Shown here piece after piece: positions 51,380 to 60,024 of a stretch of DNA of 64,000 nt (positions within the stretch are counted from its first letter, which is position 1; every line of letters begins with the position of its first letter). The DNA is from CAYNRE01 sp964399535 (GTDB lineage Bacteria; Planctomycetota; Planctomycetia; Pirellulales; CAYNRE01). The notes beneath the pieces were generated by a model, which worked only from the letters and a program-made list of their open reading frames with translations, had not been told where the DNA came from and did no database searches. Position numbers and translations under genes: made by a program. Location: contig CAYNRE010000028.1 in the NCBI GenBank assembly GCA_964399535.1, forward strand, positions 1 through 64,000, given 5' to 3'.

Positions 51380-53040
51380 GGGGTGGCTCCTGGCAGCGAG
51401 ATTCCCGGTTCGCCCGGCCAGGGGGTTTCAAGCGGCGGCGCGGCGGGGCCCGGCTCGCGGGCCAGGGCGGCCTGGAGCTCGAGACTTTCGCGGGCCGCTT
51501 CCTGCACGGGAACGTTGCGGTCCTCGCGGGCCGCGCGAACCAGCGCGGCTCGCGACTCGGCCGAACGGCTACCCGCCAGGCTGCGGGCCGCTTCGCGCCG
51601 CACCAGATGGTCTTCGTCTTCTTCCAGGAGGCGAATCAGCGCCGCCTCGAGTCGATCGAGCATTTTCACGTAGCGGGCCACCTCGACCGCGCGGAGCCGG
51701 CGGGTGCGGGACTGCGACTGCATCTCCTCGATCAGCCGGGCCTCGGCGTCCAGGTCTACCTTGGCCACGAGCCGGCCCGTGCTGTGGCGGACCTCGTCGT
51801 CCAAAGTTTCAAACGCCGCCAGGAAGCGGGCCAGGGTAAACTCGTTCAGACTGGCCCGGGCCGCCTGGCGAATGGCTTCGTGCGAACTATCGAGGGCATC
51901 GATCAATCGGCCCAGGGCGCCGGGCACGCCGCGGTGACGAATCTGGCCCAGGGCGGCCGCCTGAACGAGCGGGTCGGGGTCGTCCAGCGCCCGTTGCACC
52001 AGGGCGGCGGCATCGGCTCCGTTGAACTGTGCCAGCGCGCTCACGGCGGCGCGGCGGCCGGCCACGTGCCCTCGGTCGAGAACCCGTTCGAGAAACTCGA
52101 AGGCGCTCTGGCGCTTCAGCCCGGAAGCCACCACCAGGCGCACGGCCGCGTGCTGACCGGGGCCATCGAGCTGGTCCAGGCTCCAGTCATGGTCGGGCCG
52201 CAGCCAGCCGATCGACGTAATTCGCTTGAGGTTGTGGGCCACGGTTTGCCCGGGGGCGTGCCCGACTCGCGAAAGCAAATAACCCACGAACTTCAGATCG
52301 CCGCGCTGCCCAATCAGTTGCAGCAGCGCCGCCGGCGGCTGTGCATCGTCCAGGCCGCTTAGCAGCAGGCGAATGATTCCGGCCCGGCCGCTGGTCGACA
52401 TCACTTGCATCAGCGGCTTATAGGCAGGGTCGAGCGGGTCGGCCAGCACCTTGCGCAAGGTCACGTTGTCGCGAGCCGCCAGCAACAGAAACGATTCGAT
52501 CACTTCCAACCGCCGGTGCTTGCCGAAGCGCTTCACCGAGTTCTCCAGGCTCGTGGTCACGTGCCTGCGCACCAATTGCGGGTCGCGGCGGTCGCGATAA
52601 TCGCGGGGCCCGGCCAGGTCGGCATAGAGCAGTTCGGCCAGCTGCAACAGGGTTTGCGCCACCAGGTCGCAATTGGGGTTGGCCTCGTCCTCCAAGGCGT
52701 TGACCAGGGCCGGAACCAGGTCGTATTCCTTGAACCACAAAATGGCCTGGCAGCCGTTGCGGCAAAGCGCCGGATCGGTGCTGACAACCGCATCGCGCAG
52801 AGCCTGCGACAAACGGCCGCGGCGGCCATCGATAATGGCCCGCCAGCGATCGTCGATCTGGTGCAACCGTTTCACAATGGCGTGCTGCCCGGCCACGCTT
52901 CGCCGGTCGAGCAGCGCGGCCAGGGCCGCCTCGGCCACGGCCGGGTCGGCGGCGTCCAGCAGCGGCAAGAGCACTCCCGCCGACGCCTCGTTGGGCGACT
53001 TGGTCAGCACCTGAAAAGTTGCCGCGAATCCGTGGCTCAC
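51376..53040 (-). CDS. HEAT-repeat protein
   Basis: About 554 residues, almost wholly helical repeats of HEAT/PBS-lyase type, for example VAGRRAAVSALAQFNGADAA, PLVQAAALGQIRHRGVPGAL and DEDHLVRREAARSLAGSRSA. No catalytic motif, signal peptide or membrane helix is seen, so it is a cytoplasmic scaffold. No ATG opens the frame; a GTG at 53040 with AGGGAA ten bases upstream is the best start. It is coupled to the downstream membrane protein. Partners unknown. Confidence 0.82.
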   Translation of the reverse strand: MSHGFAATFQVLTKSPNEASAGVLLPLLDAADPAVAEAALAALLDRRSVAGQHAIVKRLHQIDDRWRAIIDGRRGRLSQALRDAVVSTDPALCRNGCQAILWFKEYDLVPALVNALEDEANPNCDLVAQTLLQLAELLYADLAGPRDYRDRRDPQLVRRHVTTSLENSVKRFGKHRRLEVIESFLLLAARDNVTLRKVLADPLDPAYKPLMQVMSTSGRAGIIRLLLSGLDDAQPPAALLQLIGQRGDLKFVGYLLSRVGHAPGQTVAHNLKRITSIGWLRPDHDWSLDQLDGPGQHAAVRLVVASGLKRQSAFEFLERVLDRGHVAGRRAAVSALAQFNGADAAALVQRALDDPDPLVQAAALGQIRHRGVPGALGRLIDALDSSHEAIRQAARASLNEFTLARFLAAFETLDDEVRHSTGRLVAKVDLDAEARLIEEMQSQSRTRRLRAVEVARYVKMLDRLEAALIRLLEEDEDHLVRREAARSLAGSRSAESRAALVRAAREDRNVPVQEAARESLELQAALAREPGPAAPPLETPWPGEPGISLPGATP

Positions 53041-53607
53041 GATTCGATGTTCCCTGCGCCCTTTGGTATTTCCCTCGCCCCGTCTGGACAACAGCCCGGT
53101 GGCGCGGCTCTCTTCGGCGAAACCTGGTAAGCCACCGGCTCGACGCCGCGCGGTGCCGGCCCTGGTGTTTCAAAACCGCAAGCGACGGCGCATCGCGCCG
53201 GCCGGTTGCCCCCCCAGCGCGACCCACTGTTATTGGCATTCGGCGGGCAGGTTCGGAAACTTCAATTCAATCGATAAGAATTCCCTGTTTTGCGCCGTCT
53301 ACCGGTTTTCGGCGGTTTGATTGACCGGAAAAGTCGCTGCAACCCGCACTTAAGTCGGCCCGGGGGCCTTCGAAGCGGTAATTCGCGGCCGGCGACCGCC
53401 CGTTGTCGGCGGCCGGCCCGAAGGGGCAGCTTGGGTCGGCATTCGCCCCCCCTGAGCGAACCACCCGGCCGACGGTTTGCTTGATTTCGCCGGAGTGACC
53501 TTGGACACTACGAATCAGAGCGCCGCTTAGGGGCGAGCTTCGTACTGGCTACCCGGCCGGTGGGGAGCTGCGGGCGGAGCCGAAGCAAATTGGCAGCAGC
53601 AGTCGCT
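53041..53607. other. intergenic stretch, divergent promoters presumed
   Basis: 567 bases between the HEAT-repeat gene (minus) and a small plus-strand gene. AT-richer patches at about 53258-53285 may be promoters. No ORF, RNA or repeat I would support. Confidence 0.55.
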
Positions 53608-53889
53608 ATGACCGAACACGACACTTACCAGGCCGTTTGGGAACGCGAATTCCCCGGTCTTCGCGCCCGCATCTTGGAGATCGCCGCGATACTCGATCGG
53701 CTCGACCGCTCGAACCCTGGAGCGGCCGTGGACCCGCGTCGCGAACAAGTGCGCCAGGCGCTGGCGGTGCTCGACGACGGCCACCTGGGCGATCGAGCGG
53801 AATCGGTTCAACTGGTTTTTTCCCGCCCGTATGATTCCAACTGGTGGTCGGCGCTGGACATGGACCAGGCTCGCACCGGACGCACCTAG
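53608..53889 (+). CDS. small hypothetical protein
   Basis: A 93-residue protein beginning MTEHDTYQAVWEREFPGLRA, with helical sequence (LRARILEIAAILDRLDR, REQVRQALAVLDDGHLGDRA) and a C-terminal FSRPYDSNWWSALDMDQ. It is acidic, soluble and of a size seen in planctomycete conserved hypotheticals, but I know no family. There is no good ribosome site for the ATG at 53608. It lies 136 bases upstream of the EboB-like gene. Confidence 0.5.
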   Translation: MTEHDTYQAVWEREFPGLRARILEIAAILDRLDRSNPGAAVDPRREQVRQALAVLDDGHLGDRAESVQLVFSRPYDSNWWSALDMDQARTGRT

Positions 53890-54025
53890 CCGCCGGCCCG
53901 CGCGGCTCGGCCCAGGGGGGCGGGCGGCTCCCAGCCGCGGCGCCGTAGGCCAAGCTCGCGGGTGGCCCCCCGTGGACCGACCCGCTCGAACTGGCGACCC
54001 CAACATTTCGCACCCAGGACGACGA

Positions 54026-54877
54026 ATGTATTATTTCGACCCACACATTCACATGGTTTCGCGTGTCACCGACGACTACGAAACCCTGGCCAAGATGGGC
54101 TGCCTGGGGGTGAGCGAGCCGGCGTTTTGGGCCGGGTTCGATCGGGGCAGCGCCGAGGGATTTCGCGACTACTTTCGGCAGCTCACCGAGTTCGAGCAGA
54201 AGCGGGCCAGTTGGTACGGCCTGGCCCACTTTACCTGGATCTGCATCAACGCCAAAGAGGCGGAAAACGTCAAGCTCTCGCGGGAAGTAATCGCCATGAT
54301 TCCCGAGTATCTCGACCGCCCCGGCGTGTTGGGGATCGGCGAGATCGGGCTCAACAAGAATACCCGGAACGAGGCAGTCATCTTTCTGGAACATGTCGAC
54401 CTGGCCGCCCGGCTCGACGAACAAATATTGATCCACACCCCGCACCTGGAAGACAAGTTCCAGGGAACGCGGATGATCCTGGACATGCTCCGCGATTTTT
54501 CGACGGTCGACCGTCACCGGGTATGCGTCGACCACGTGGAGGAGCACACGATTCGGCCCGTGCTCGAGGCGGGCTACTGGGCCGGCATGACGCTTTACCC
54601 CACCTCGAAGTGCACGCCGGAGCGGGCCTGTGACATGGTGGAGATGTATGGTCCCGAACGACTGCTGGTGAATTCGGCTGGCGATTGGGGCCCCTCAAAG
54701 CCGACGGCGGTGCCCGACTTCATTCTGGCAATGCGAAAGCGCGGGCATAGCGAGGCGCTGATTCGCCGGGTGGTGTACCACAACCCGCTGGAGTTCTTTC
54801 GCCAGAGCCGGAACTTTCAGTTCACTCCGCCGGCGCTGGAAGATGAGGCGGCAATTCGCTCGCCGGCCGAGCGATGA
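54026..54877 (+). CDS. TatD-family metal-dependent hydrolase, EboB-like
   Basis: A 283-residue amidohydrolase-fold protein. Metal ligands are visible as HIH in YFDPHIHMVSRVTDDY, Glu in VLGIGEIGLNK, His in ILIHTPHLEDKFQGT, His in VCVDHVEEHTI and Asp in NSAGDWGPSKP. The overall sequence differs from the nuclease TatD and matches the variant carried in eboABCDEF clusters. Ebo genes move or assemble isoprenoid- and indole-derived metabolites; EboB's own reaction is unknown. ATG at 54026 with AGGA seven bases upstream. The other ebo genes, except a possible EboF at 43597, are not in this window. Confidence 0.8.
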   Translation: MYYFDPHIHMVSRVTDDYETLAKMGCLGVSEPAFWAGFDRGSAEGFRDYFRQLTEFEQKRASWYGLAHFTWICINAKEAENVKLSREVIAMIPEYLDRPGVLGIGEIGLNKNTRNEAVIFLEHVDLAARLDEQILIHTPHLEDKFQGTRMILDMLRDFSTVDRHRVCVDHVEEHTIRPVLEAGYWAGMTLYPTSKCTPERACDMVEMYGPERLLVNSAGDWGPSKPTAVPDFILAMRKRGHSEALIRRVVYHNPLEFFRQSRNFQFTPPALEDEAAIRSPAER

Positions 54878-54941
54878 CTGTCGAAGATCATGCAGACGCT
54901 TTCGCTCGGCACCACACCTTTGCGTCCGAGGAAAGTGCGAA

Positions 54942-56177
54942 ATGAAACGGGCACCTTCCGCCGCAACGGATTCATTCGATGATTCAAGTCGGCCGCCCCG
55001 AGCTAAGCTAACCGGGGCCTGGCGAAGGCCGGTAACGGTATTGGCCTTGGCATTCTGGCTGGCGCTCATCGGCGTCGTAGGCAGCTCGGGTGTTGCAGCA
55101 GACGAGCGGTCGGGCCGAGACCCGCGCCTGGACCAGCTCCGCGCCCACATCCGCGATTCCCAGCGGCGGGCTCACATTCCGGGCCTTAGCGTCGCCGTGG
55201 TCGATGACTTCCAGCTGGTCTGGTCCGAAGGGTTCGGAGTCTGCGAGGCCGGCAGCCCACGCCCCGTTACCGAGCACACGCGCTTTCAGGCGGCCTCGAT
55301 TTCCAAGCCGGTCACGGCCCTAGCCGTAATGCGCTGGGTCCAGAGCAAGCGACTCGACCTCGACCAGCCGGTGAACGAGGTGCTCCAGTCGTGGAAGATT
55401 CCCGAAAACGATCTCACCCGTGCCACGCCGGTTACGCTCCGCCAGTTGCTTTGCCACGGCGCGGGATTGACCGTATCGGGCTTTCCCGGCTACACGGTCG
55501 ATGCCCCCCGCCCCACGCTGCTTGAAATCCTAGAGGGAAAGCCGCCTGCCAACACGCCGGCCATTCAAGTCGATCTGGCTCCCGGCACCCAATTTCGCTA
55601 CTCAGGCGGCGGCTACACGGTGCTACAGCAACTGATCGAAGACCAACTCGAGCAGCCGTTTGCTCGGGTTTTGGACGAACTTGTCTTCGACCCGCTGGAG
55701 ATGAAAGAATCTGCCTTCGAGCAACCTCCTTCCGGCGATCTCGACAATTACGCCAGCGGCCACCTGGCCAACGGCACACCAGTCGCGGGGCGGTGGCATG
55801 TGTACCCCGAACTGGCCGCCGCGGGGCTGTGGACCACGCCTACTGATTTGGCGCGTTTCGCGATCGAGCTCGGCCGCGCGGGTGCCGACCAAATGCCTCG
55901 ATTGCTCGAAACGGAAACGGCCCAAGAGATGTTTCGCCCCCAGGTGTCGGCCAACATCGGGCTGGGCGTTTTCCTGCGAGGCCAGGGGCAAGCTGCCCGT
56001 TTCCTGCACAGTGGCGGCAACCAAGGTTTCAATTGTTTGCTCGTCGCGACGCAGTCGACCGGCCAAGGCGTGGTGATCATGACTAACCACGACCGGGGCA
56101 TGTTGATTTGCGATGCCATCGTGCGGCGGGTGGCCGAGCTGTTTGCCTGGCCTGGGGCGCAGCCGAGCGGCGACTAG
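54942..56177 (+). CDS. serine hydrolase, beta-lactamase/PBP-like fold
   Basis: A 411-residue exported protein of the class C beta-lactamase-related (Pfam Beta-lactamase) family. The nucleophile motif S119-I-S-K122 (FQAASISKPVTA), the YxN-equivalent FRYSGGGY and the KTG-equivalent FLHSGGNQGF are present. An N-terminal hydrophobic stretch (VTVLALAFWLALIGVVG) is a signal or anchor. Such proteins are esterases, DD-peptidases or amidases more often than real beta-lactamases. ATG at 54942 with GAGG ten bases upstream. It is 64 bases after the TatD-like gene. Confidence 0.85.
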   Translation: MKRAPSAATDSFDDSSRPPRAKLTGAWRRPVTVLALAFWLALIGVVGSSGVAADERSGRDPRLDQLRAHIRDSQRRAHIPGLSVAVVDDFQLVWSEGFGVCEAGSPRPVTEHTRFQAASISKPVTALAVMRWVQSKRLDLDQPVNEVLQSWKIPENDLTRATPVTLRQLLCHGAGLTVSGFPGYTVDAPRPTLLEILEGKPPANTPAIQVDLAPGTQFRYSGGGYTVLQQLIEDQLEQPFARVLDELVFDPLEMKESAFEQPPSGDLDNYASGHLANGTPVAGRWHVYPELAAAGLWTTPTDLARFAIELGRAGADQMPRLLETETAQEMFRPQVSANIGLGVFLRGQGQAARFLHSGGNQGFNCLLVATQSTGQGVVIMTNHDRGMLICDAIVRRVAELFAWPGAQPSGD

Positions 56178-56352
56178 GGAGGGCCGCCCAAGGCTAGCCC
56201 GCGGCTCGAAAACTGGGCCCGACCTGAGAGCCCCGGCGGGCTTGGCTCGAAATCCCCTGGGCCAGGCGGTATGTTGTCGGGGTACCTGGGCAGCGGATGG
56301 TTCCGCGGCCGCCGCTCGATGCAACGATTCCCAGAACAGGCCCCAGGGTCGC

Positions 56353-56661
56353 ATGATTCACGTTTTGGCTACGATCGAATTGGTACCCGGCAAACGCGAA
56401 GAGTTTCTGGCCGAGTTTCACCGGTTGATGCCGCTGGTTCACGCCGAAGAGGGGTGCGTGGAATACGGCCCCGCCGTCGACCTGGCCAGCGGGCTTTCGG
56501 CCCAGCTTCCGGTCCGGCCCGAAGTGGTGATGGTGATCGAAAAATGGGCCAATTTGCCCGCCCTGCAGGCCCATTTGGCGGCCCCGCACATGGCCGAATA
56601 CCGCCAGCGGGTGAAAGACCTGGTCCGCGGAACCCAGCTACAGGTGCTGGCGCCGGCCTAG
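56353..56661 (+). CDS. antibiotic biosynthesis monooxygenase (ABM/YgiN-like)
   Basis: A 102-residue protein of the dimeric ferredoxin-like ABM family (quinol monooxygenase YgiN-like). MIHVLATIELVPGKREEFL is the standard opening, HAEEGCVEYGPAVDL holds the usual EEGC(V/L)xY core, and MVIEKWANLPALQAHL completes the fold. Members oxidise quinols without metal or cofactor, or bind heme. ATG at 56353 with AGGG a few bases upstream. It sits alone between the serine hydrolase and the DUF1570 gene. Confidence 0.85.
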   Translation: MIHVLATIELVPGKREEFLAEFHRLMPLVHAEEGCVEYGPAVDLASGLSAQLPVRPEVVMVIEKWANLPALQAHLAAPHMAEYRQRVKDLVRGTQLQVLAPA

Positions 56662-56828
56662 AATAGAAGGCGGGGGCCAAGCCAACCTCAAGCTGCCCGA
56701 CAGGTATTCCCGCTCACCCAAAGCGGCCAGCAGGTCATCGCGCCGCGGGTGCGGCGGGCGGGGGGCCTGGGTAGCAAAACGCCCCTGTCCGGTCTGCGGC
56801 CAGCCGCTCAGGTTATTAAGGTGGGAAC

Positions 56829-58064
56829 GTGAGGCAACCGGTGCCGGCTCGAGCTTCCCACTCTGAAGGCGGTCGCGCGCCGCGATCGGCTAGCGCGGCT
56901 CCGCGCCGCCGGCGGCGAACCGCCCGGGCAATCGCGGCCGCGATCGGGCTTGCGGCGGCGATGCTTGCGACCGGCCAAGCGCGCGCGGTCGACCGGGTAA
57001 CGCTGAAGCGCAACGACCAAACCTACGAGATTTCCGGCCAGCTTCTGGTGACCGCGGCCGACGGCGGCCTGTTGCTGAAAACCCGCGATGGTCAGCTCTG
57101 GGCCGTTACCCCGGACGAACTCGTTTCGCACACCAGCGACGATACGGCCTTTGAACCCCTTTCGGCCGACGAGCTGGGCGCCCAGGTGCTGCGCACTCTG
57201 CCCGCTGGGTTTCAGATCCACCCGACGGCTCACTACCTGATCGTGTCCGACACGTCGCGGGCCTATTCCCAGTGGTGCGGCAGTTTGTTCGAGCGGCTCT
57301 ACCTAGCCTTTACCAATTATTGGAAGCGCCGCGGGTTCGATACTCACGAGCCCGAGTTCCCGCTCGTGGCCGTGGTGTTTGCCGACCGGCGGGCCTACGT
57401 CCACTACGGCCAGAACGAGGTGGGCCCCAACATTGAGCAAATCATTGGCTACTACAGCCTGCGAACCAATCGAGTGACCACGTTTGACCTGACGGGCGTG
57501 GAGATGTACCGCCAGCCCGGCGACCGCAGTTCCTCGGCCGCCGGAATCAATCAGATGCTGAGGCGCCCCGCGGCCGAGCAGGCCGTGGCAACCATCGTGC
57601 ACGAGGCCACGCATCAATTGGCGTTCAACGAGGGTCTGCAAACCCGTTACACCGACATCCCGCTCTGGGTAAGCGAGGGGATCGCGGTGTATTTCGAAAC
57701 GCCCGACCTGACGAGCCAAAAGGGTTGGCGCAATATCGGGGCGGTGAACTACCGCCGACTGGATACCTTTCGCCGCTTTCTGCCCGAGCGCCCGCCGGGG
57801 TCGCTTCGATCGCTGCTGGCCAACGACGACCGGTTTCGCGATCCGCGGCAAGCCGACGAGGCCTACGCCGAGGCCTGGGCCCTGACCTATTTCCTGCTGC
57901 AGAAGAAATCGGCCGCGTTTCACGAATACCTGCGGCGGCTGGCCAAGAAGGAATTGCTGATTTGGGATGAACCCAGCCAGCGGCTCGACGAGTTTATCGA
58001 CGTGTTTGGCGATCTAGACGCCTTGGACCAGGAACTGCGCAAGGCCATGCAGCGGTTGCGCTGA
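56829..58064 (+). CDS. exported DUF1570 protein, HExxH metalloprotease-like
   Basis: A 411-residue exported protein. An Arg-rich start and a hydrophobic stretch (AIAAAIGLAAAMLATGQARA) form the signal; the DUF1570 domain follows. The zinc motif is H258-E-A-T-H262 (TIVHEATHQLAF) and E283 (PLWVSEGIAVYFE) is the third ligand, a gluzincin arrangement. N-terminally a small beta domain (RVTLKRNDQTYEISGQLLVT) resembles other planctomycete DUF1570 leaders. Substrate unknown. GTG start at 56829. It shares only the fold-level zinc site with the protein at 9238. Confidence 0.85.
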   Translation: MRQPVPARASHSEGGRAPRSASAAPRRRRRTARAIAAAIGLAAAMLATGQARAVDRVTLKRNDQTYEISGQLLVTAADGGLLLKTRDGQLWAVTPDELVSHTSDDTAFEPLSADELGAQVLRTLPAGFQIHPTAHYLIVSDTSRAYSQWCGSLFERLYLAFTNYWKRRGFDTHEPEFPLVAVVFADRRAYVHYGQNEVGPNIEQIIGYYSLRTNRVTTFDLTGVEMYRQPGDRSSSAAGINQMLRRPAAEQAVATIVHEATHQLAFNEGLQTRYTDIPLWVSEGIAVYFETPDLTSQKGWRNIGAVNYRRLDTFRRFLPERPPGSLRSLLANDDRFRDPRQADEAYAEAWALTYFLLQKKSAAFHEYLRRLAKKELLIWDEPSQRLDEFIDVFGDLDALDQELRKAMQRLR

Positions 58065-58408
58065 TGCCATCAGTCGCGCGGTGCAGGCCGGCGTGGCGGC
58101 GGCGTTGCGCCAGCGCCTGGCGGTTTCAGTAGCCTGTTTGGAACTTACGGCCCGCCGCCCCCCCTACCTCGACCCGCGAAAGGCGGCCCACCTTCTTTGG
58201 TGTGGCCCCGGGGCGCCCCGTTTCTCCTCCGATTCCGGGCGGAATCTGAGGAGCAAGCCACCTCGGAATCGCTTGTTCGGCCCCCGGCCGGGAAAAATGC
58301 TTGCCAAGCACCCCAGTTCAGGGTTAAACTCTGCCGATAGGTTAGGTGGCTAAGCATTAGCAGCATAAACGAAACATCTTTTTTTCTCGAGAAGAAGTGC
58401 CGACATAC

Positions 58409-58424
58409 CCCCTAATACTAGGGG
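58409..58424. promoter_or_regulatory. inverted repeat in the leader of the di-heme cytochrome gene
   Basis: CCCCTA (58409-58414) and TAGGGG (58419-58424) form a perfect six-base dyad around ATAC, 108 bases upstream of the cytochrome start, in the AT-rich part of a 467-base gap (58065-58531). It could be an operator or an RNA hairpin. No gene was found in the gap. Confidence 0.4.
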
Positions 58425-58531
58425 AATTTGCCGGCTGCCAAAAGCGGTCAGGTTCACGCATCCTTCACACAACTTGCCCTCCGAAATCACTCCCCCACTC
58501 GGCCATTCCCAGGTCAAAGCAAAGGCGTGCG

Positions 58532-59935
58532 ATGAGCAAACTAGCGATCTCTCGTTCTTGGCGCGGGCTGTCGGGCCTTCTGTGCATCGCCGGTTTGGTG
58601 TCGCTGCTGCCCGCGGGGGGACGGGGGGGCGACGTGAGTGAGCCCTTCGAGGGGGGCCGCCTGCCCCGTGGCTACGAGTTGCTGATCGACCGGGCCTATG
58701 TTCCCACCTCGCTCGACCAAGAGGTTTGGGACAACCTGTATCGCGTGTGGGAGGAACCGCTCAAGAGCCAGGCCGAGGCCGCCTCTTACGAAGCGCGCCG
58801 CCGCATGACGCTGAACCGCTACGGGCTGACCGAAGCGCCCGGTCGCGAAGGGGGCATTCCCCTCCAATTTGCCCACGACGGTAAAGGGAGCTGGGCTCTG
58901 AATTGCTTCACCTGTCACGGTGGCAAGGTCGAGGGCCGGGTGATGCCCGGGCTGCCGAATTCGCACATCGCCCTGCAAACGCTGCTGCAAGAGATTGTGC
59001 AGACCAAGCGACTGCTGGGCCGGATCGTGCCGCTCACCGAAGCGGGCGCGCTGGTCGTACCGTTGGGGGGCTCCAACGGCACGACGAACGCGATCATCTT
59101 CGGCGTGGTGTTGGGCGCCCTGCGCGATCCCGATCTGAACGTGCATGAAGATGCACCGATGCCCAAGCTGGTCCACAACGATCACGACGCTCCTCCCTGG
59201 TGGCACGTGAAGCGCAAGAGCCACCTGTACGCCGACGGTTTCGCCGGCAAGGGGCACCGGGCCCTGATGCAGTTCATGATGTCGCCCGAAAACGGGCCCG
59301 AGGTCTTCCACAACGCCGAAGCCGATTACCAAGAGATTTACTCCTGGATCCAGTCGCTCGAAGCCCCCAAGTACCCGCACGCTATCGACGCCCAATTGGC
59401 CGAGCGGGGCCGCGCACTGTTCAACCAAACTTGTGCCGAATGCCATGGCACCTATGGCGATGGTTCGGCCTTCCCGCAGAAGATCGTGCCGATCGACGTG
59501 GTCCAGACCGATCGAGCCCGGCTCGATTCGTTGACACCCGAAATGCGGGCGTCGTACGAGGTGAGTTGGTTCTCGAACTACGGCGAGAAGAAGTCGATAA
59601 CCGACCCGGGCGGATACGTCGCTCAGCCGCTCGACGGGATATGGGCCACCGCGCCGTACCTGCACAACGGCTCGGTACCCACGCTCTGGCACCTTTTTCA
59701 CGCCGAGAGCCGGCCCGTGGTGTGGCAGCGCACCGAAGACGGCTACGACTCGGAACGAGTGGGACTTGAGGTGGTCGAGCTGGACGACCTGCCCGAGGGC
59801 GTGAAATCACCGAAAGCGAAGCGAACCTACTTCGATACCCGGCTATTCGGCAAGACCGCCGCGGGGCACCTGTTCCCCGAACAGCTCTCCGAGGACGAGA
59901 AGACCGCGGTCATGGAGTATTTGAAGACGCTGTAA
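58532..59935 (+). CDS. di-heme c-type cytochrome, RoxA/CCP-like
   Basis: A 467-residue exported protein. A signal peptide (LSGLLCIAGLVSLLPAGG) is followed by two heme c motifs, C125-F-T-C128-H and C301-A-E-C304-H, spaced 176 residues apart, and near the C-terminus APYLHNGSVPTLWHLFHAES. That last phrase and the wide heme spacing fit the RoxA/RoxB rubber-oxygenase and related MauG/CCP superfamily rather than classical peroxidases. Activity cannot be stated: relatives cleave polyisoprene, reduce peroxide or modify proteins. ATG at 58532 with AAAGG six bases upstream. Confidence 0.82.
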   Translation: MSKLAISRSWRGLSGLLCIAGLVSLLPAGGRGGDVSEPFEGGRLPRGYELLIDRAYVPTSLDQEVWDNLYRVWEEPLKSQAEAASYEARRRMTLNRYGLTEAPGREGGIPLQFAHDGKGSWALNCFTCHGGKVEGRVMPGLPNSHIALQTLLQEIVQTKRLLGRIVPLTEAGALVVPLGGSNGTTNAIIFGVVLGALRDPDLNVHEDAPMPKLVHNDHDAPPWWHVKRKSHLYADGFAGKGHRALMQFMMSPENGPEVFHNAEADYQEIYSWIQSLEAPKYPHAIDAQLAERGRALFNQTCAECHGTYGDGSAFPQKIVPIDVVQTDRARLDSLTPEMRASYEVSWFSNYGEKKSITDPGGYVAQPLDGIWATAPYLHNGSVPTLWHLFHAESRPVVWQRTEDGYDSERVGLEVVELDDLPEGVKSPKAKRTYFDTRLFGKTAAGHLFPEQLSEDEKTAVMEYLKTL

Positions 59936-60024
59936 AGGCCCGGGGGGGCGAGCCAGGAAAGCTTCGCGGCGCGATCCGCTCGATCGGGGTTGCCGCCGAC
60001 GCCGCCATCGGCTCGACGCCTGGA

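Noticed and set aside
58081..58353. 90-codon plus-strand ORF in the gap before the di-heme cytochrome gene
   Set aside because: No ribosome site, composition unlike a protein, and no recognisable feature.
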